The notes: a model not told the origin generated them from the sequence alone. Positions 10,356-19,930 are shown, counted from the stretch's first letter. The stretch: DNA of 64,000 nt from Acidianus infernus (GCF_009729545.1 NZ_WFIY01000004.1:780001-844000); one strand, 5' to 3'. Numbers and translations: made by a program.

Positions 10356-11150
10356 TTAAGAGTTACGCAAGTCTTTAATTATTTCCTCAGCAACTTTCTT
10401 GCCTGAAAGAATCATTGCTCCAAATATAGGCCCCATTCTAGGCAAGGATTTTACTTCACAAACTGCCATGCCAGTTGCATATAAGCCTGGAGCTACTTTT
10501 CCTGTATTTTCTACAACCAGCTCTTCAGCTATTTCGCTATATGCGGATTTCTCTCCAGGAACAGATATGCCTAGCTCTGGAACTTTTCTAGACGCAACAG
10601 AAATTATCTCTGCGTCATGTCCAGTAGCATCCACTACGGCTTTTGCTGAGATAAATAATGGATCTACGTGTAAACCAGACATTTGTGTTGAAGTCCATTC
10701 TACTGCTACTCCAGCTACTCTAAGTGGATTTTCTCTGAATATTACATCGTCTACAGTAACTCCATGAATAATCTTTGCACCTGCATCTATTGCTGCGGTA
10801 GCTAATTTAGCCATAAATTCTGAGCTATCTATTACAAAAATTCCTTCTTCTGGTTCTATGTATCTTATTTTCAATTCCTTTATTATTTCATCTGCTGGAG
10901 TTTCTATAACAATTTTATGAAAATTCATTGCTCCACCTCCTATACCGCCTCCGAAGCTTAGTCTTCTTTCGAAGATCACAGTTTTTAGGCCTGCCTTTGC
11001 TAAATAATAAGCCGCAGTCATACCAGACGGTCCAGCTCCAACAATTACTACGTCACTTTCTACTAAATTATTCCAATCTTCAAAAGTGTATTTTAGAATA
11101 TATTTACTTATTTTCACTTCATTTACTTGTTTAATTCTTATGCTTTGCAT
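10356..11150 (-). CDS. thi4: Thiazole synthase Thi4 (archaeal, sulfide-using type)
   Basis: FAD/NAD-fold enzyme that makes the thiazole moiety of thiamine from NAD, glycine and sulfide. Visible are the dinucleotide motif VVIVGAGPSGMTAAYYLAKA, the GGGIGGG loop and a C-terminal MGPIFGAMILSGKK. In yeast Thi4 an active-site Cys donates its sulfur and kills the enzyme; the matching position here, in MSGLHVDPLF, is His. From known archaeal homologues this predicts a multi-turnover enzyme using free sulfide, which fits sulfur-rich habitats. Confidence 0.9.
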   Translation of the reverse strand: MQSIRIKQVNEVKISKYILKYTFEDWNNLVESDVVIVGAGPSGMTAAYYLAKAGLKTVIFERRLSFGGGIGGGAMNFHKIVIETPADEIIKELKIRYIEPEEGIFVIDSSEFMAKLATAAIDAGAKIIHGVTVDDVIFRENPLRVAGVAVEWTSTQMSGLHVDPLFISAKAVVDATGHDAEIISVASRKVPELGISVPGEKSAYSEIAEELVVENTGKVAPGLYATGMAVCEVKSLPRMGPIFGAMILSGKKVAEEIIKDLRNS

Positions 11151-11240
11151 GTGTTTACTTCATAATAACTTACTTATAAACTAAGTTATATAGAGTTCAT
11201 TTAAGAAATATATTTAAATTCTTCATAAAGTTAATGAAAT

Positions 11241-11429
11241 ATGCCATTAAAATTAGATACTAAAATTAACGAAATAAGATGTAGCTGGTGTAAGAAGATA
11301 ATAAGAGGAAATCCAATAGTTGTTAAAACTTGCTGTAACAATAAACCTTTAGTATTTTGTAGTAACTCTTGTTACACAGCATGGATGAGACAGTGGTTAA
11401 GAAGACAAGAGCAAATAAGAAGAAGGTAG
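11241..11429 (+). CDS. Small Cys-rich (TRASH-like) zinc-binding protein
   Basis: 62 residues with the ligand pattern CSWCKK ... CC ... FCSNSCYTAW and a very basic tail (RQWLRRQEQIRRR). The CxxC / FCSxxC arrangement resembles treble-clef or TRASH domains that bind metals. The function is unknown. Its last 49 bases overlap the ATG proposed for ubiX in another frame, so the two proteins are probably made from one mRNA. Confidence 0.6.
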   Translation: MPLKLDTKINEIRCSWCKKIIRGNPIVVKTCCNNKPLVFCSNSCYTAWMRQWLRRQEQIRRR

Positions 11430-12013
11430 TAATAGGAATAAGCGGTGCAAGTGGAATAATTTATGGCTTAAGGGCAGTAGAAGTACTAAATGAATATGGA
11501 TACGACCAATACGTAATAATAACTAATGCAGCAATAAAAGTTGCTGAAAAAGAAAACGGTATAGACTTGGTTCATGAAGTAAGAAAATTCACTTCTAATA
11601 TATTTATGGAGAATGAAATAGATGCTCCAACTTCTAGTTCTAGTTTTACTGTAACTACAAAAGGGATGATTATAATTCCTTGTAGTATAAACACATTAGC
11701 TTATATAGCTCATGGTTTTGCCTCAAATTTACTTGCTAGATCTGCAATAAATTACTTAAGGAGTAGACAAAAGTTAGTACTAGTAATTAGAGAAACTCCT
11801 TTGGGTCAAATAGAGCTATATAATGCATTAAAAATAGCTAAAGCGGGAGGGATTATAATGCCTGCTTCACCAGGCTTTTATATTAAGCCGACAAAAATTC
11901 AAGATTTAATAGATTTTATTGTAGGAAAAGCTCTTGACTTGTTAGGAATAAGGAATGAATTATATAAAAGGTGGTCTAAATCAGATCAAGATCCTTCTTA
12001 CCAAGTTTCTTAG
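11381..12013 (+). CDS. ubiX: Flavin prenyltransferase UbiX
   Basis: Makes prenylated FMN, the cofactor of UbiD-type decarboxylases. The N-terminal flavin-binding motif VVIGISGASGIIYGLRAVEV, the mid-protein IIPCSINTLAYIAHG and the VIRETPLGQIELYNALK segment are typical. ATG 11381 is taken as start; the Rossmann core begins near residue 16. It overlaps the preceding small Cys-rich gene by 49 nt and converges with a Cys-rich reverse-strand gene (38 nt overlap). The UbiD partner is not in this window. Confidence 0.88.
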   Translation: MDETVVKKTRANKKKVVIGISGASGIIYGLRAVEVLNEYGYDQYVIITNAAIKVAEKENGIDLVHEVRKFTSNIFMENEIDAPTSSSSFTVTTKGMIIIPCSINTLAYIAHGFASNLLARSAINYLRSRQKLVLVIRETPLGQIELYNALKIAKAGGIIMPASPGFYIKPTKIQDLIDFIVGKALDLLGIRNELYKRWSKSDQDPSYQVS

Positions 12014-12374
12014 ATATGATATCTTTAACCTTATCTTCATACTCATCAGATTCTTTTAATTCTTTCTCCATATCGTCTCCATCAGTTCTTTTATTTACAG
12101 CAAAAGCACACCTGTTACCCGGAAGTAGTGCTCTTTTTTCACAATATGCGTATTGGCATTCGCCAGTGATACAAGTATCTCCAACCCATCTGCAGAAGCC
12201 TACTTTATATGGACTACCTTTTACATATTTTGTCTGTATCATTAATGCTCTCTTATTACACCTAAAATAAGGGCATAGATAATTGCATTTTTCTCCCAAA
12301 GGTAGAGGTTTTGGCTCGTTTTGGGATATTTGTCCTCTTTCTTTATTAAAGCTCCTTCCAGAATAGTTTCTCAA
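11976..12374 (-). CDS. Cys-rich protein with a duplicated C-x-KRAL motif, function unknown
   Basis: About 132 residues from TTG 12374 (a G-rich stretch lies just upstream). It holds two similar cysteine blocks: CNYLCPYFRCNKRAL near residues 30-44 and CITGECQYAYCEKRALL near residues 68-84, with further Cys in GFCRWVGD and NRCAFA. The repeated pattern suggests two equivalent metal or Fe-S sites. The C-terminus is acidic and helical. I do not recognise a family. Confidence 0.6.
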   Translation of the reverse strand: MRNYSGRSFNKERGQISQNEPKPLPLGEKCNYLCPYFRCNKRALMIQTKYVKGSPYKVGFCRWVGDTCITGECQYAYCEKRALLPGNRCAFAVNKRTDGDDMEKELKESDEYEDKVKDIISKKLGKKDLDLI

Positions 12375-12410
12375 TCAAAACCCCCATTTTTCATGTTATG
12401 CAATATTATT

Positions 12411-12965
12411 CTATAATTTCACCCATTTAAACATTACGTATCTTATATTTTTTGGCGAAAGCATATTAACTATTGCTAAGATGAGTTTCTTTCTAGTACT
12501 ATGAGATACTCTTCCGAAACTCATCAACTCATTTGCAAGAAGAGTTGAGTTTGCGTCTAAAACTATTACTACGTAAGGGGCATGTTCTATTCCAGGACCT
12601 AAAGTATATATTGCAAAATCTGCACCAAACTTTATTCCAGATCTAACTACAAATCCCTTATTTCTTAAGTCTGAATATACGATGAATAGGCTGTCAAATC
12701 TTGCTATGTTTTTTCTACCAATTTCATACAGATCATTCTCATTCAGCTTATTTCCATTATATATAACTTCTATTTCGCCTTTCTTTAGTAAATATAATCC
12801 TTCTATTAAAGAAAGTTCCAATGGATATTTTATATCTTCGGCTTTCTTCGGTTTATTTATCCCAAGTGGCTTTCCATAAAAACCAGTAGAATATAATTTT
12901 TTGCTATCATTTATATCAAAGATTACAATCTTATCGCCAAATAAATATCCTTTTATGCTCATCAT
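12411..12965 (-). CDS. endA: tRNA-splicing endonuclease EndA (catalytic subunit)
   Basis: Cuts bulge-helix-bulge introns from tRNAs and other RNAs. The C-terminal nuclease domain carries the catalytic Tyr (FAIYTLGPG), His (GIEHAPYVV) and Lys (STRKKLILAI). At 184 residues it is the short subunit form; crenarchaea also need a second structural subunit, not seen here. ATG 12965 overlaps the upstream stop as ATGA. A substrate, the intron in tRNA-Met, occurs in this same window (49462-49474). Confidence 0.93.
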   Translation of the reverse strand: MMSIKGYLFGDKIVIFDINDSKKLYSTGFYGKPLGINKPKKAEDIKYPLELSLIEGLYLLKKGEIEVIYNGNKLNENDLYEIGRKNIARFDSLFIVYSDLRNKGFVVRSGIKFGADFAIYTLGPGIEHAPYVVIVLDANSTLLANELMSFGRVSHSTRKKLILAIVNMLSPKNIRYVMFKWVKL

Positions 12966-13600
12966 GTTCTACTAAAGGCTATGTATGTTATAGAGTTAGC
13001 TGAATCTCTAATTAGGTCTTCGCTATCCTCTAATCTATCAGCAATATCTTTCATTAACATTACATAGACAAGGTCGTCGTGAGGTTTTTCAAACAATTTT
13101 AATTCAATATTTCTATATAAATCGTCAACGTCTTCCTCTAATTTTAAGATATTTCTAGCAGATTCTATAGATTTCTTAGCATTTGAAGACAGTGTTTTAA
13201 TTGACTCAATTAAATGGGTAAGAGAAGCAAGTATTTTCTCGCACATTACTACAATTAAACCGTGCATTATATTATCAATTTTGCTACTTCTTGTTAGAAG
13301 TACACTTAACCTATATGTTGCAGCATCTATATTTTGTGCTATTTTTTCTAGATTATTCAAGATATCTATATAAAGGTCTACATAGTCTAGTCCTTCTCTT
13401 ACCTTCATTATATATTCTCCAGTGAGGTACTTCTCATTTTCAACGCTGTCCTTTATTCCATTTATTTTCGCATAAATTTGCATAGGATTAATTTTATTAT
13501 CATCTACAGTAAGGAATTCGTAAAGTGCTCTAGTTTCGTCAATAAGTTTAACTGTTATTTGTTGTAATTTTTCTTCTAATGTTATGTTGGCTATGCTCAT
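12962..13600 (-). CDS. DUF47/PhoU-like helical protein
   Basis: 212-residue all-helical protein. The repeated heptads and the C-terminal pattern EEDVDDLYRNIELKLF ... MLMKDIADRLEDSEDLIRDS resemble DUF47 (PhoU-like) proteins, often associated with phosphate transporters. No transporter gene is adjacent; it is translationally coupled to endA (ATGA). The role here is therefore open. Confidence 0.6.
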   Translation of the reverse strand: MSIANITLEEKLQQITVKLIDETRALYEFLTVDDNKINPMQIYAKINGIKDSVENEKYLTGEYIMKVREGLDYVDLYIDILNNLEKIAQNIDAATYRLSVLLTRSSKIDNIMHGLIVVMCEKILASLTHLIESIKTLSSNAKKSIESARNILKLEEDVDDLYRNIELKLFEKPHDDLVYVMLMKDIADRLEDSEDLIRDSANSITYIAFSRT

Positions 13601-13607
13601 GATTTCA

Positions 13608-14012
13608 CTATAGACTTATTTTAGAAATTTTAGAAAGTATATTATCAATTTGCTTTATATCGTCGTCTACATTTATATCATATCCCATTTCCTTTGCTTG
13701 TGTAGAAAGTTTTTGTAGGATCTCCTTTTCATCCTTAAATCCAACTATATTTAAATAACTTATTATTCCTATAGCCTCTTCTTTTATTCTTGAGTTTCCA
13801 ACGCTATCAATGTGAGTAAGGATAGTATTAATTCCAAGTTCAAGATCCTTCCTTATCTTTCTCATTCTTTTTATGATTCTCATAACTCTATCCATGTCCA
13901 TCTGTGGAATTGCACTTAGATTTTCTAGCTCGTTTAAGTATGTGGAATGGTCTTCTATCAACGTCTCGAAATGAGTTAATGCTATATTAACTTGAGTGTC
14001 ACTATCGTTCAT
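13608..14012 (-). CDS. Hypothetical helical protein
   Basis: 134 residues, predominantly helical and charged, with no motif I can name. Its ATG overlaps the upstream stop by one base (TAATG), and it ends 7 bp before the DUF47 gene, so it belongs to the glyS-endA operon. Its helical character may mean it partners with the DUF47 protein, but this is inference. Confidence 0.5.
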   Translation of the reverse strand: MNDSDTQVNIALTHFETLIEDHSTYLNELENLSAIPQMDMDRVMRIIKRMRKIRKDLELGINTILTHIDSVGNSRIKEEAIGIISYLNIVGFKDEKEILQKLSTQAKEMGYDINVDDDIKQIDNILSKISKISL

Positions 14013-14362
14013 TATACTACCCTCAGTGTGACAGTACTATTATCTTCTAAACCAAGTTTGAGCATATCTGAAGGATTTGCCCATACTTCTATATCTTGTA
14101 GCCCATCTTGAGAAATTACCTTTAATCTTAGTCTTTTTCCTTTCACTGAAATTTCTACTTCATTTTTAATATTCATTTGTGAAACTAATTTATTTGAAAT
14201 TATTATGGTTCCCTCATCAACTTCCGGCTTCTTTCTAACTTTAACTCTCTTTTCTTTTGGAGGTTCTCTTTCTCTATTTTTAAGTGCGGAAGCAGGTGGA
14301 ATGACACTAACTAATGATTTTATATCTACTTTTTTCTCATTTTGAGAATTATCCTGACTCAT
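14012..14362 (-). CDS. Hypothetical protein with beta-rich C-terminal domain
   Basis: 116 residues. The first 45 are low-complexity and basic (REREPPKEKRVKVRKKPE), probably disordered. The rest alternates beta strands: GTIIISNKLVSQMNIKNEVE then KRLRLKVISQDG and a closing STVTLRVV, reminiscent of small barrel or swapped-hairpin folds. It overlaps glyS by 14 nt. The function is unknown. Confidence 0.5.
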   Translation of the reverse strand: MSQDNSQNEKKVDIKSLVSVIPPASALKNREREPPKEKRVKVRKKPEVDEGTIIISNKLVSQMNIKNEVEISVKGKRLRLKVISQDGLQDIEVWANPSDMLKLGLEDNSTVTLRVV

Positions 14363-16061
14363 CGCTTGATCCCTTTGGTATTATTTCTTCACCACTAAAT
14401 AACTTCTCCAAAGTATTAATTAATTCCTCTTCTTTTACTCTAATTTGATTCCAAGTATCTCTATCTCTTATAGTAACTGTATTATCTTGTAACGTCTGCG
14501 GGTCTACAGTTATAGCATAAGGAATACCTATCTCATCCGCTCTGGCATATCTTTTACCTATACTGCCACTATCATCAAATATTGCATCGAATTTTTCTTT
14601 AACTTTGTTATAAATTTCCCTTGCTCTACTAATTAATTCTTCTCTTTCAAGTAGCGGAAATACAGCTACTTCATAAGGAGCTATTTCTCTCGGTAATGAC
14701 AATACTATTCTATCCTTCTTTTCTCTGTAAGCATTCAGTACTGAGATGTATAAGCACCTCTCTACTCCAAAAGATGGTTCTACCACGTGTGGAATGAATC
14801 TCTTGCCAGATTCCTTTTCTTCTCTTTCTGTTACAGTTACATATTCTTTAATTTCCTTTCCATCAATTTTTTCATCAAGAATTTTTTCGACTTCTTCGGG
14901 TTTTAATGATGATATCCTTTTCATTAACTCTTTAACGAAATCCTTGCTCTCTTTATTTAATTTATCCTTATTTATAATTACTATTTTCTTTTTAATAATC
15001 TTAGGCTGATCATATTTTTTAAATACTGATAAATCTTGTCCACTAAACTTGGAATGTCTTGAAAGATCGTAATCTCCTCTATAGGCATGGCCGGAAATTT
15101 CGACTTTATCTTCTCCTACTATAACCATTTGATCGAAAGTTTGGCTAGAATAATGAGCTCTCTCTGAAGGAAGTTTTTCTTCAAAGTAAACCCTTTCAAG
15201 TGGTACACCTAGCTTCCTTACAAATTTATTAGCAGTAGCCATCCAATAAGCCATCCAAGGATTTATAACGATCTTCTCGTCTACGAGCTCCTTTACCTTA
15301 AAAGTTGACGGTTTATCTCCTTTTATTTTAGCTTCAGCAGGTAATACGTTGATTTTGTCTTCAGAAAATTTATCTAAAGGAACGTTTTCTGTATCTTCAG
15401 GATCCATGAAAAATTCTATTTCCATTATCGTGAACTCCCTCATTCTTATTAAGCCCTGTCTCGGCGAGATTTCATTTCTTGCTACTCTACCTACTTGTGC
15501 TATTCCTAAAGGCAATTTTTCCCTTGTAGATTCGTAAACTCTCTTGAATGAAGTAAACATTCCTTGTGCGGTTTCTGGCCTTAAAAATCCAGTACTTCCA
15601 GTGTATGGGCCAATATTAGTTGAGAATAGTAAATTAAAATATCTAACATCTCCTAAATCTCCACCACAAACGGGACATTTTATATTCTTTTCTCTTATTA
15701 AATTTGTAAGTTCCTCAGCTTTTAACCCTTCAGCATTAATTTTTAAAACTTCCTCTACTAAGTGGTCGGCCCTAAATACTCTATGGCACTTGCTACACTC
15801 GACTATAGGATCAGTGAAATTTTCAAGGTGACCGCTTGCTTCAAAAACTTTCTTTGGTGTTATCATTGGTGTCTCTATTTCTACAACAAAATCACTATTC
15901 TCTTCAACGAAGATCTTTCTCCATAACTGTACTATTTTATTCTTTATCCTAGTTCCTATAGGTCCTATGTCGTATAATCCTCCTACTCCTCCGTAGATTT
16001 CATATGATGGCCAAAAAATTCCTCTCCTTTTTGCAAGTTCTATAACTTTTTCCTCGCTCAC
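14349..16061 (-). CDS. glyS: Glycyl-tRNA synthetase (class II, alpha2 type)
   Basis: Charges tRNA-Gly. The protein has class II motif 1 near PMITPKKVFEASGHL, a zinc site (CSKCH ... CPVCGG), motif 2 (GFLRPETAQGMF ... ARNEISPRQGLIRMREF) and motif 3 (EPSFGVERCLY), then an anticodon-binding domain. GTG 16061 is preferred to TTG 16070 because the symmetric TATA box at 16085-16091 lies 27 bp upstream, fitting a leaderless mRNA. It heads the operon glyS-orf116-orf134-DUF47-endA. Confidence 0.95.
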   Translation of the reverse strand: MSEEKVIELAKRRGIFWPSYEIYGGVGGLYDIGPIGTRIKNKIVQLWRKIFVEENSDFVVEIETPMITPKKVFEASGHLENFTDPIVECSKCHRVFRADHLVEEVLKINAEGLKAEELTNLIREKNIKCPVCGGDLGDVRYFNLLFSTNIGPYTGSTGFLRPETAQGMFTSFKRVYESTREKLPLGIAQVGRVARNEISPRQGLIRMREFTIMEIEFFMDPEDTENVPLDKFSEDKINVLPAEAKIKGDKPSTFKVKELVDEKIVINPWMAYWMATANKFVRKLGVPLERVYFEEKLPSERAHYSSQTFDQMVIVGEDKVEISGHAYRGDYDLSRHSKFSGQDLSVFKKYDQPKIIKKKIVIINKDKLNKESKDFVKELMKRISSLKPEEVEKILDEKIDGKEIKEYVTVTEREEKESGKRFIPHVVEPSFGVERCLYISVLNAYREKKDRIVLSLPREIAPYEVAVFPLLEREELISRAREIYNKVKEKFDAIFDDSGSIGKRYARADEIGIPYAITVDPQTLQDNTVTIRDRDTWNQIRVKEEELINTLEKLFSGEEIIPKGSSDESG

Positions 16062-16084
16062 ATAACCCAATTATTGTATTAAGC

Positions 16085-16091
16085 TTATAAA
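16085..16091. promoter_or_regulatory. TATA box shared by divergent glyS and agmatinase genes
   Basis: TTATAAA on the top strand reads TTTATAA on the bottom. Its centre (16088) is 26 bp from the agmatinase ATG (16114) and 27 bp from the glyS GTG (16061), the archaeal TATA-to-start spacing for leaderless transcripts, in both directions. No other TATA-like element is placed as well for either gene. Confidence 0.65.
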
Positions 16092-16113
16092 CCTCATTAC
16101 AACCGTTATATGC

Positions 16114-17131
<1,018 letters not shown>

Positions 17132-17216
17132 AACAAAAGCTTATCTTTAAGAAGTTTTAAATTTAATGTGGATAGAAAAGCTCAAAAAGGAGTTTTTATA
17201 ATTCTTAATTAGAAAC

Positions 17217-17519
<303 letters not shown>

Positions 17520-17547
17520 ATAAAAATAAATTTTAAGATTATAAAAG

Positions 17548-18462
17548 TTATTGATTTTGTATTTCTATTTTTAATTCTTGAATAAGTTCCTTATATCTAT
17601 TTCTTACGGTTACTTCTGTAACTCCAGCTACTTGAGCTATTTCTTTTTGTGTCCTTCTCTCATCATTCATTAATGCAGCAATGTAGATTGCTGCTGCAGC
17701 TAAACCTGCAGGATCTTTCCCTGCAGTTAAACCGGCATTCTTAGCTTTTTCTAAGATCTCCGCAGCTAGTTTCATTGTAGCGCCGCTAAGTCCTAATAAA
17801 GATCCTATTCTAGTTACATAATCCTTAGGATCCGATACTGGTACTTCCACATTTAGCTCTCTTAGTAATAACCTATAACATCTAGCTACTTCTTTTCTAT
17901 TTGCCTTGGTATATTGGGCAATCTCATCTAAAGTCCTTGCAATTTTAATTCTCCTACAAGAAGCATAAATGGATGCGGCAACAACGCTTTCTATTGATCT
18001 TCCTCTAACTAAGCCCTTTTCTACTGCTTTCCTATATATTAATGCAGCTTCATCTTTAACAGATTTAGGCAAACCTAATAAATTACCAATTCTTTCCAAT
18101 TCATTCATTGCTTGAGCAAGATTCCTGTCAATAGATGATTGAATTCTAGCTCTTATTTGCCACTTTCTCCACCTTAGTACTTCAAGCCTCCTTTTTGGAT
18201 CTAAATTCCTCCCTATAGCATCCTTATCTTTCCAATCTATAAGTGTGGATAATCCCCTATCATGAATAGTCTGGTTCAGAGGCCCACCAACTCTGCTTCT
18301 TTTCTCTTTTTCTTCTGGAGTAAAAGCCCTCCACTCTGGGCCTTGGTCAATAATTCTTTCTTCAATCACTTCTCCCGTTTCTGTACATATGTATTCTCCT
18401 CTATCAGCATCAAAAACTATTTTATCTGGAGGGCAAATGTTATCTTGAGGTTTATCACTCAT
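17548..18462 (-). CDS. tfb: Transcription initiation factor TFB
   Basis: Archaeal TFIIB homologue that recruits RNA polymerase to TBP-bound promoters. After the N-terminal ribbon comes the B-reader/linker (GPEWRAFTPEEKEKRSRVGG), then two cyclin folds (about residues 105-195 and 205-300), each with YRKAVEKGLVRGRSIESV-type and QKEIAQVAGVTEVTVRNRYK-type recognition elements. The zinc ribbon is degenerate: NICPPD and YICTET keep one Cys per pair. This matches my memory of Sulfolobus TFB1. GGTGA lies 7 nt before the ATG and the likely TATA (ATTTAAAAG) is about 45 bp upstream, so the mRNA probably has a short leader. Confidence 0.95.
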   Translation of the reverse strand: MSDKPQDNICPPDKIVFDADRGEYICTETGEVIEERIIDQGPEWRAFTPEEKEKRSRVGGPLNQTIHDRGLSTLIDWKDKDAIGRNLDPKRRLEVLRWRKWQIRARIQSSIDRNLAQAMNELERIGNLLGLPKSVKDEAALIYRKAVEKGLVRGRSIESVVAASIYASCRRIKIARTLDEIAQYTKANRKEVARCYRLLLRELNVEVPVSDPKDYVTRIGSLLGLSGATMKLAAEILEKAKNAGLTAGKDPAGLAAAAIYIAALMNDERRTQKEIAQVAGVTEVTVRNRYKELIQELKIEIQNQ

Positions 18463-18610
18463 AAGTAGGTCACCTTAAGCTTGAACATTCTCCGAAACCC
18501 TTTTAAATCTTTCGATTACATAATTTATAAGTTTTTCCGTCATGTTTTTAATCTATGAATTTCAGATCACGGAAAAAGCTTTTAATATTATATTTAAAAA
18601 TTTAAATCTT

Positions 18611-18683
18611 AGCCGGGTCGTCTAGCGGTCAAGGATGGCGGGCTCTGGCCCCGTCGACCAGGGTTCGAATCCCTGCCCGGCTA
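18611..18683 (+). tRNA. tRNA-Gln (anticodon CTG)
   Basis: A 73 nt cloverleaf: acceptor AGCCGGG/CCCGGCT, T arm CAGGG-TTCGAAT-CCCTG, anticodon stem GCGGG/CCCGT with loop CTCTGGC, so anticodon CTG. No intron. The last three bases (CTA) are also, on the other strand, the TAG stop codon of the convergent EF-Tu-like gene. Confidence 0.93.
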
Positions 18684-19577
18684 CTTTGGTATTATATAAC
18701 CTGCAATCCTCGGTTTACCTTGTTTTGCGTTAACATTGACTATTATAAACCTCTTAGGTAATGGCATTTCGTTACTCAGCTCAACATCCACATTACTCCC
18801 ATTAATCTTTAAGTTAGCCATTACTGATACTCCATCTGCGACTAAATGGTAACTTCCGGACTCGATTTTAGCCCAAGGGAATAGGAAGATTTCTCCTGAG
18901 AAACTCTTTACAGTCTTTACTTCGCTCTTAACTAAAAGCAGTGCGTCCCTCATTTCGTCTTCTCTTACATTTCTTAACGCAAAACCTATTCTGATTCCGG
19001 TATCTACAGCCTCTTGATCTTCATCAAGAACTTGAATGCTCTTTATCTCAACTTCTTTATTCTGCGGTATAACTTTCAATTTATCATGTACTTTAACTTG
19101 AGTATAGGAAAATCCAGTAATTACTACTCCAACACCTTTCACTACGAATGCTTTATCTATATAAACTACTCCCTTATCTTCTTCTTTTCCTTCAAATTCC
19201 TCAGGAGTCTGGTGAATAGGGAACTCCTCTAGGGGTAAGCCTTTGAATAATTTTCTTACATCACTTTCTGGCATTTCAGTTATTATTTCTCCTTTACAAC
19301 CTGCAGATGTAATTAAAAGTGCTAGTTCTCCTTCTGTCCAAGAAGGAACTATAGGCAAATAAAGTACGCAATACGATGAAAGACTAACTGCCTCAGCAGC
19401 TTGAAGAATCTTTTCTGGATATTCTGTAGGTACTAGGATTGACCTTATATAATCTCCTTTTTTCCTATAATAAATTCTCAATTTCTCATTTTCATGAAGT
19501 TTTCCTAAACTTTCAGCTAATTTTCCTGCCTTTTCCTTGTCTGAAGATAGTACACTTATAATGTTGCCGTAATACAA
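18681..19577 (-). CDS. EF-Tu/SelB-like protein with a degenerate G domain
   Basis: 298 residues. Residues about 135-215 form an EF-Tu domain-2-like barrel (IDKAFVVKGVGVVITGFSY ... VKVHDKLKVIP ... RIGFALRNVREDEM), as in translational GTPases that deliver tRNA. The region before it resembles a shrunken G domain but has no P-loop GxxxxGKS, no DxxG and no NKxD, so GTP binding is unlikely. A C-terminal barrel follows. TTG 19577 is the likely start with GGTG 7 nt upstream. A role in translation is inference. Confidence 0.65.
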   Translation of the reverse strand: MYYGNIISVLSSDKEKAGKLAESLGKLHENEKLRIYYRKKGDYIRSILVPTEYPEKILQAAEAVSLSSYCVLYLPIVPSWTEGELALLITSAGCKGEIITEMPESDVRKLFKGLPLEEFPIHQTPEEFEGKEEDKGVVYIDKAFVVKGVGVVITGFSYTQVKVHDKLKVIPQNKEVEIKSIQVLDEDQEAVDTGIRIGFALRNVREDEMRDALLLVKSEVKTVKSFSGEIFLFPWAKIESGSYHLVADGVSVMANLKINGSNVDVELSNEMPLPKRFIIVNVNAKQGKPRIAGYIIPK

Positions 19578-19618
19578 TTATCAACACCGTTATAAACCTT
19601 AGTATCATAAATAATATT

Positions 19619-19903
19619 ATGAAATTATCCGTCATCGGCGTAGGGATGAGTTTAATATTTATAGGCTTTGCACTACTCTTCATCTCAGCTTTATCTTGTA
19701 CAGTCTCTACGCCGAGTACTTCTAGCACTGCTGTAGGAGGACTAGTATTAATAGGTCCTTTCCCAATATTCTTCGGAGTGGGCCCAAAGAATGAATTATT
19801 GCCTTTAACAATTTTTGGTATAATTTTCACGGTAATTGCAATAATCTTCTTCATATTAACTTTCTATATGTTCAGGAAATGGAGTCAGAGGCCAGAAATT
19901 TAA
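19619..19903 (+). CDS. Small two-helix membrane protein (DUF131/TIGR00304-like)
   Basis: 94 residues with an N-terminal transmembrane helix (about 5-27), a Ser/Thr-rich loop, the motif GLVLIGPFPIFFGVGP and a second membrane span (about 62-85). The IGPxPIxFG motif is typical of a small archaeal membrane family of unknown function. TATA-like TTATAAA (19590-19596) is 26 bp before the ATG, so the transcript is probably leaderless. Confidence 0.65.
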   Translation: MKLSVIGVGMSLIFIGFALLFISALSCTVSTPSTSSTAVGGLVLIGPFPIFFGVGPKNELLPLTIFGIIFTVIAIIFFILTFYMFRKWSQRPEI

Positions 19904-19930
19904 TTTTCTTTTAGCTAAAAATTATGCGAA

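Noticed and set aside
10399..10767. Open frame of 122 codons antisense to thi4
   Set aside because: Shadow of thi4: composition follows the complement of its codons and there is no promoter or family match.
19513..19854. 113-codon minus-strand frame across the small membrane protein gene
   Set aside because: It lies antisense to a leaderless gene with good TATA spacing and has no domain.
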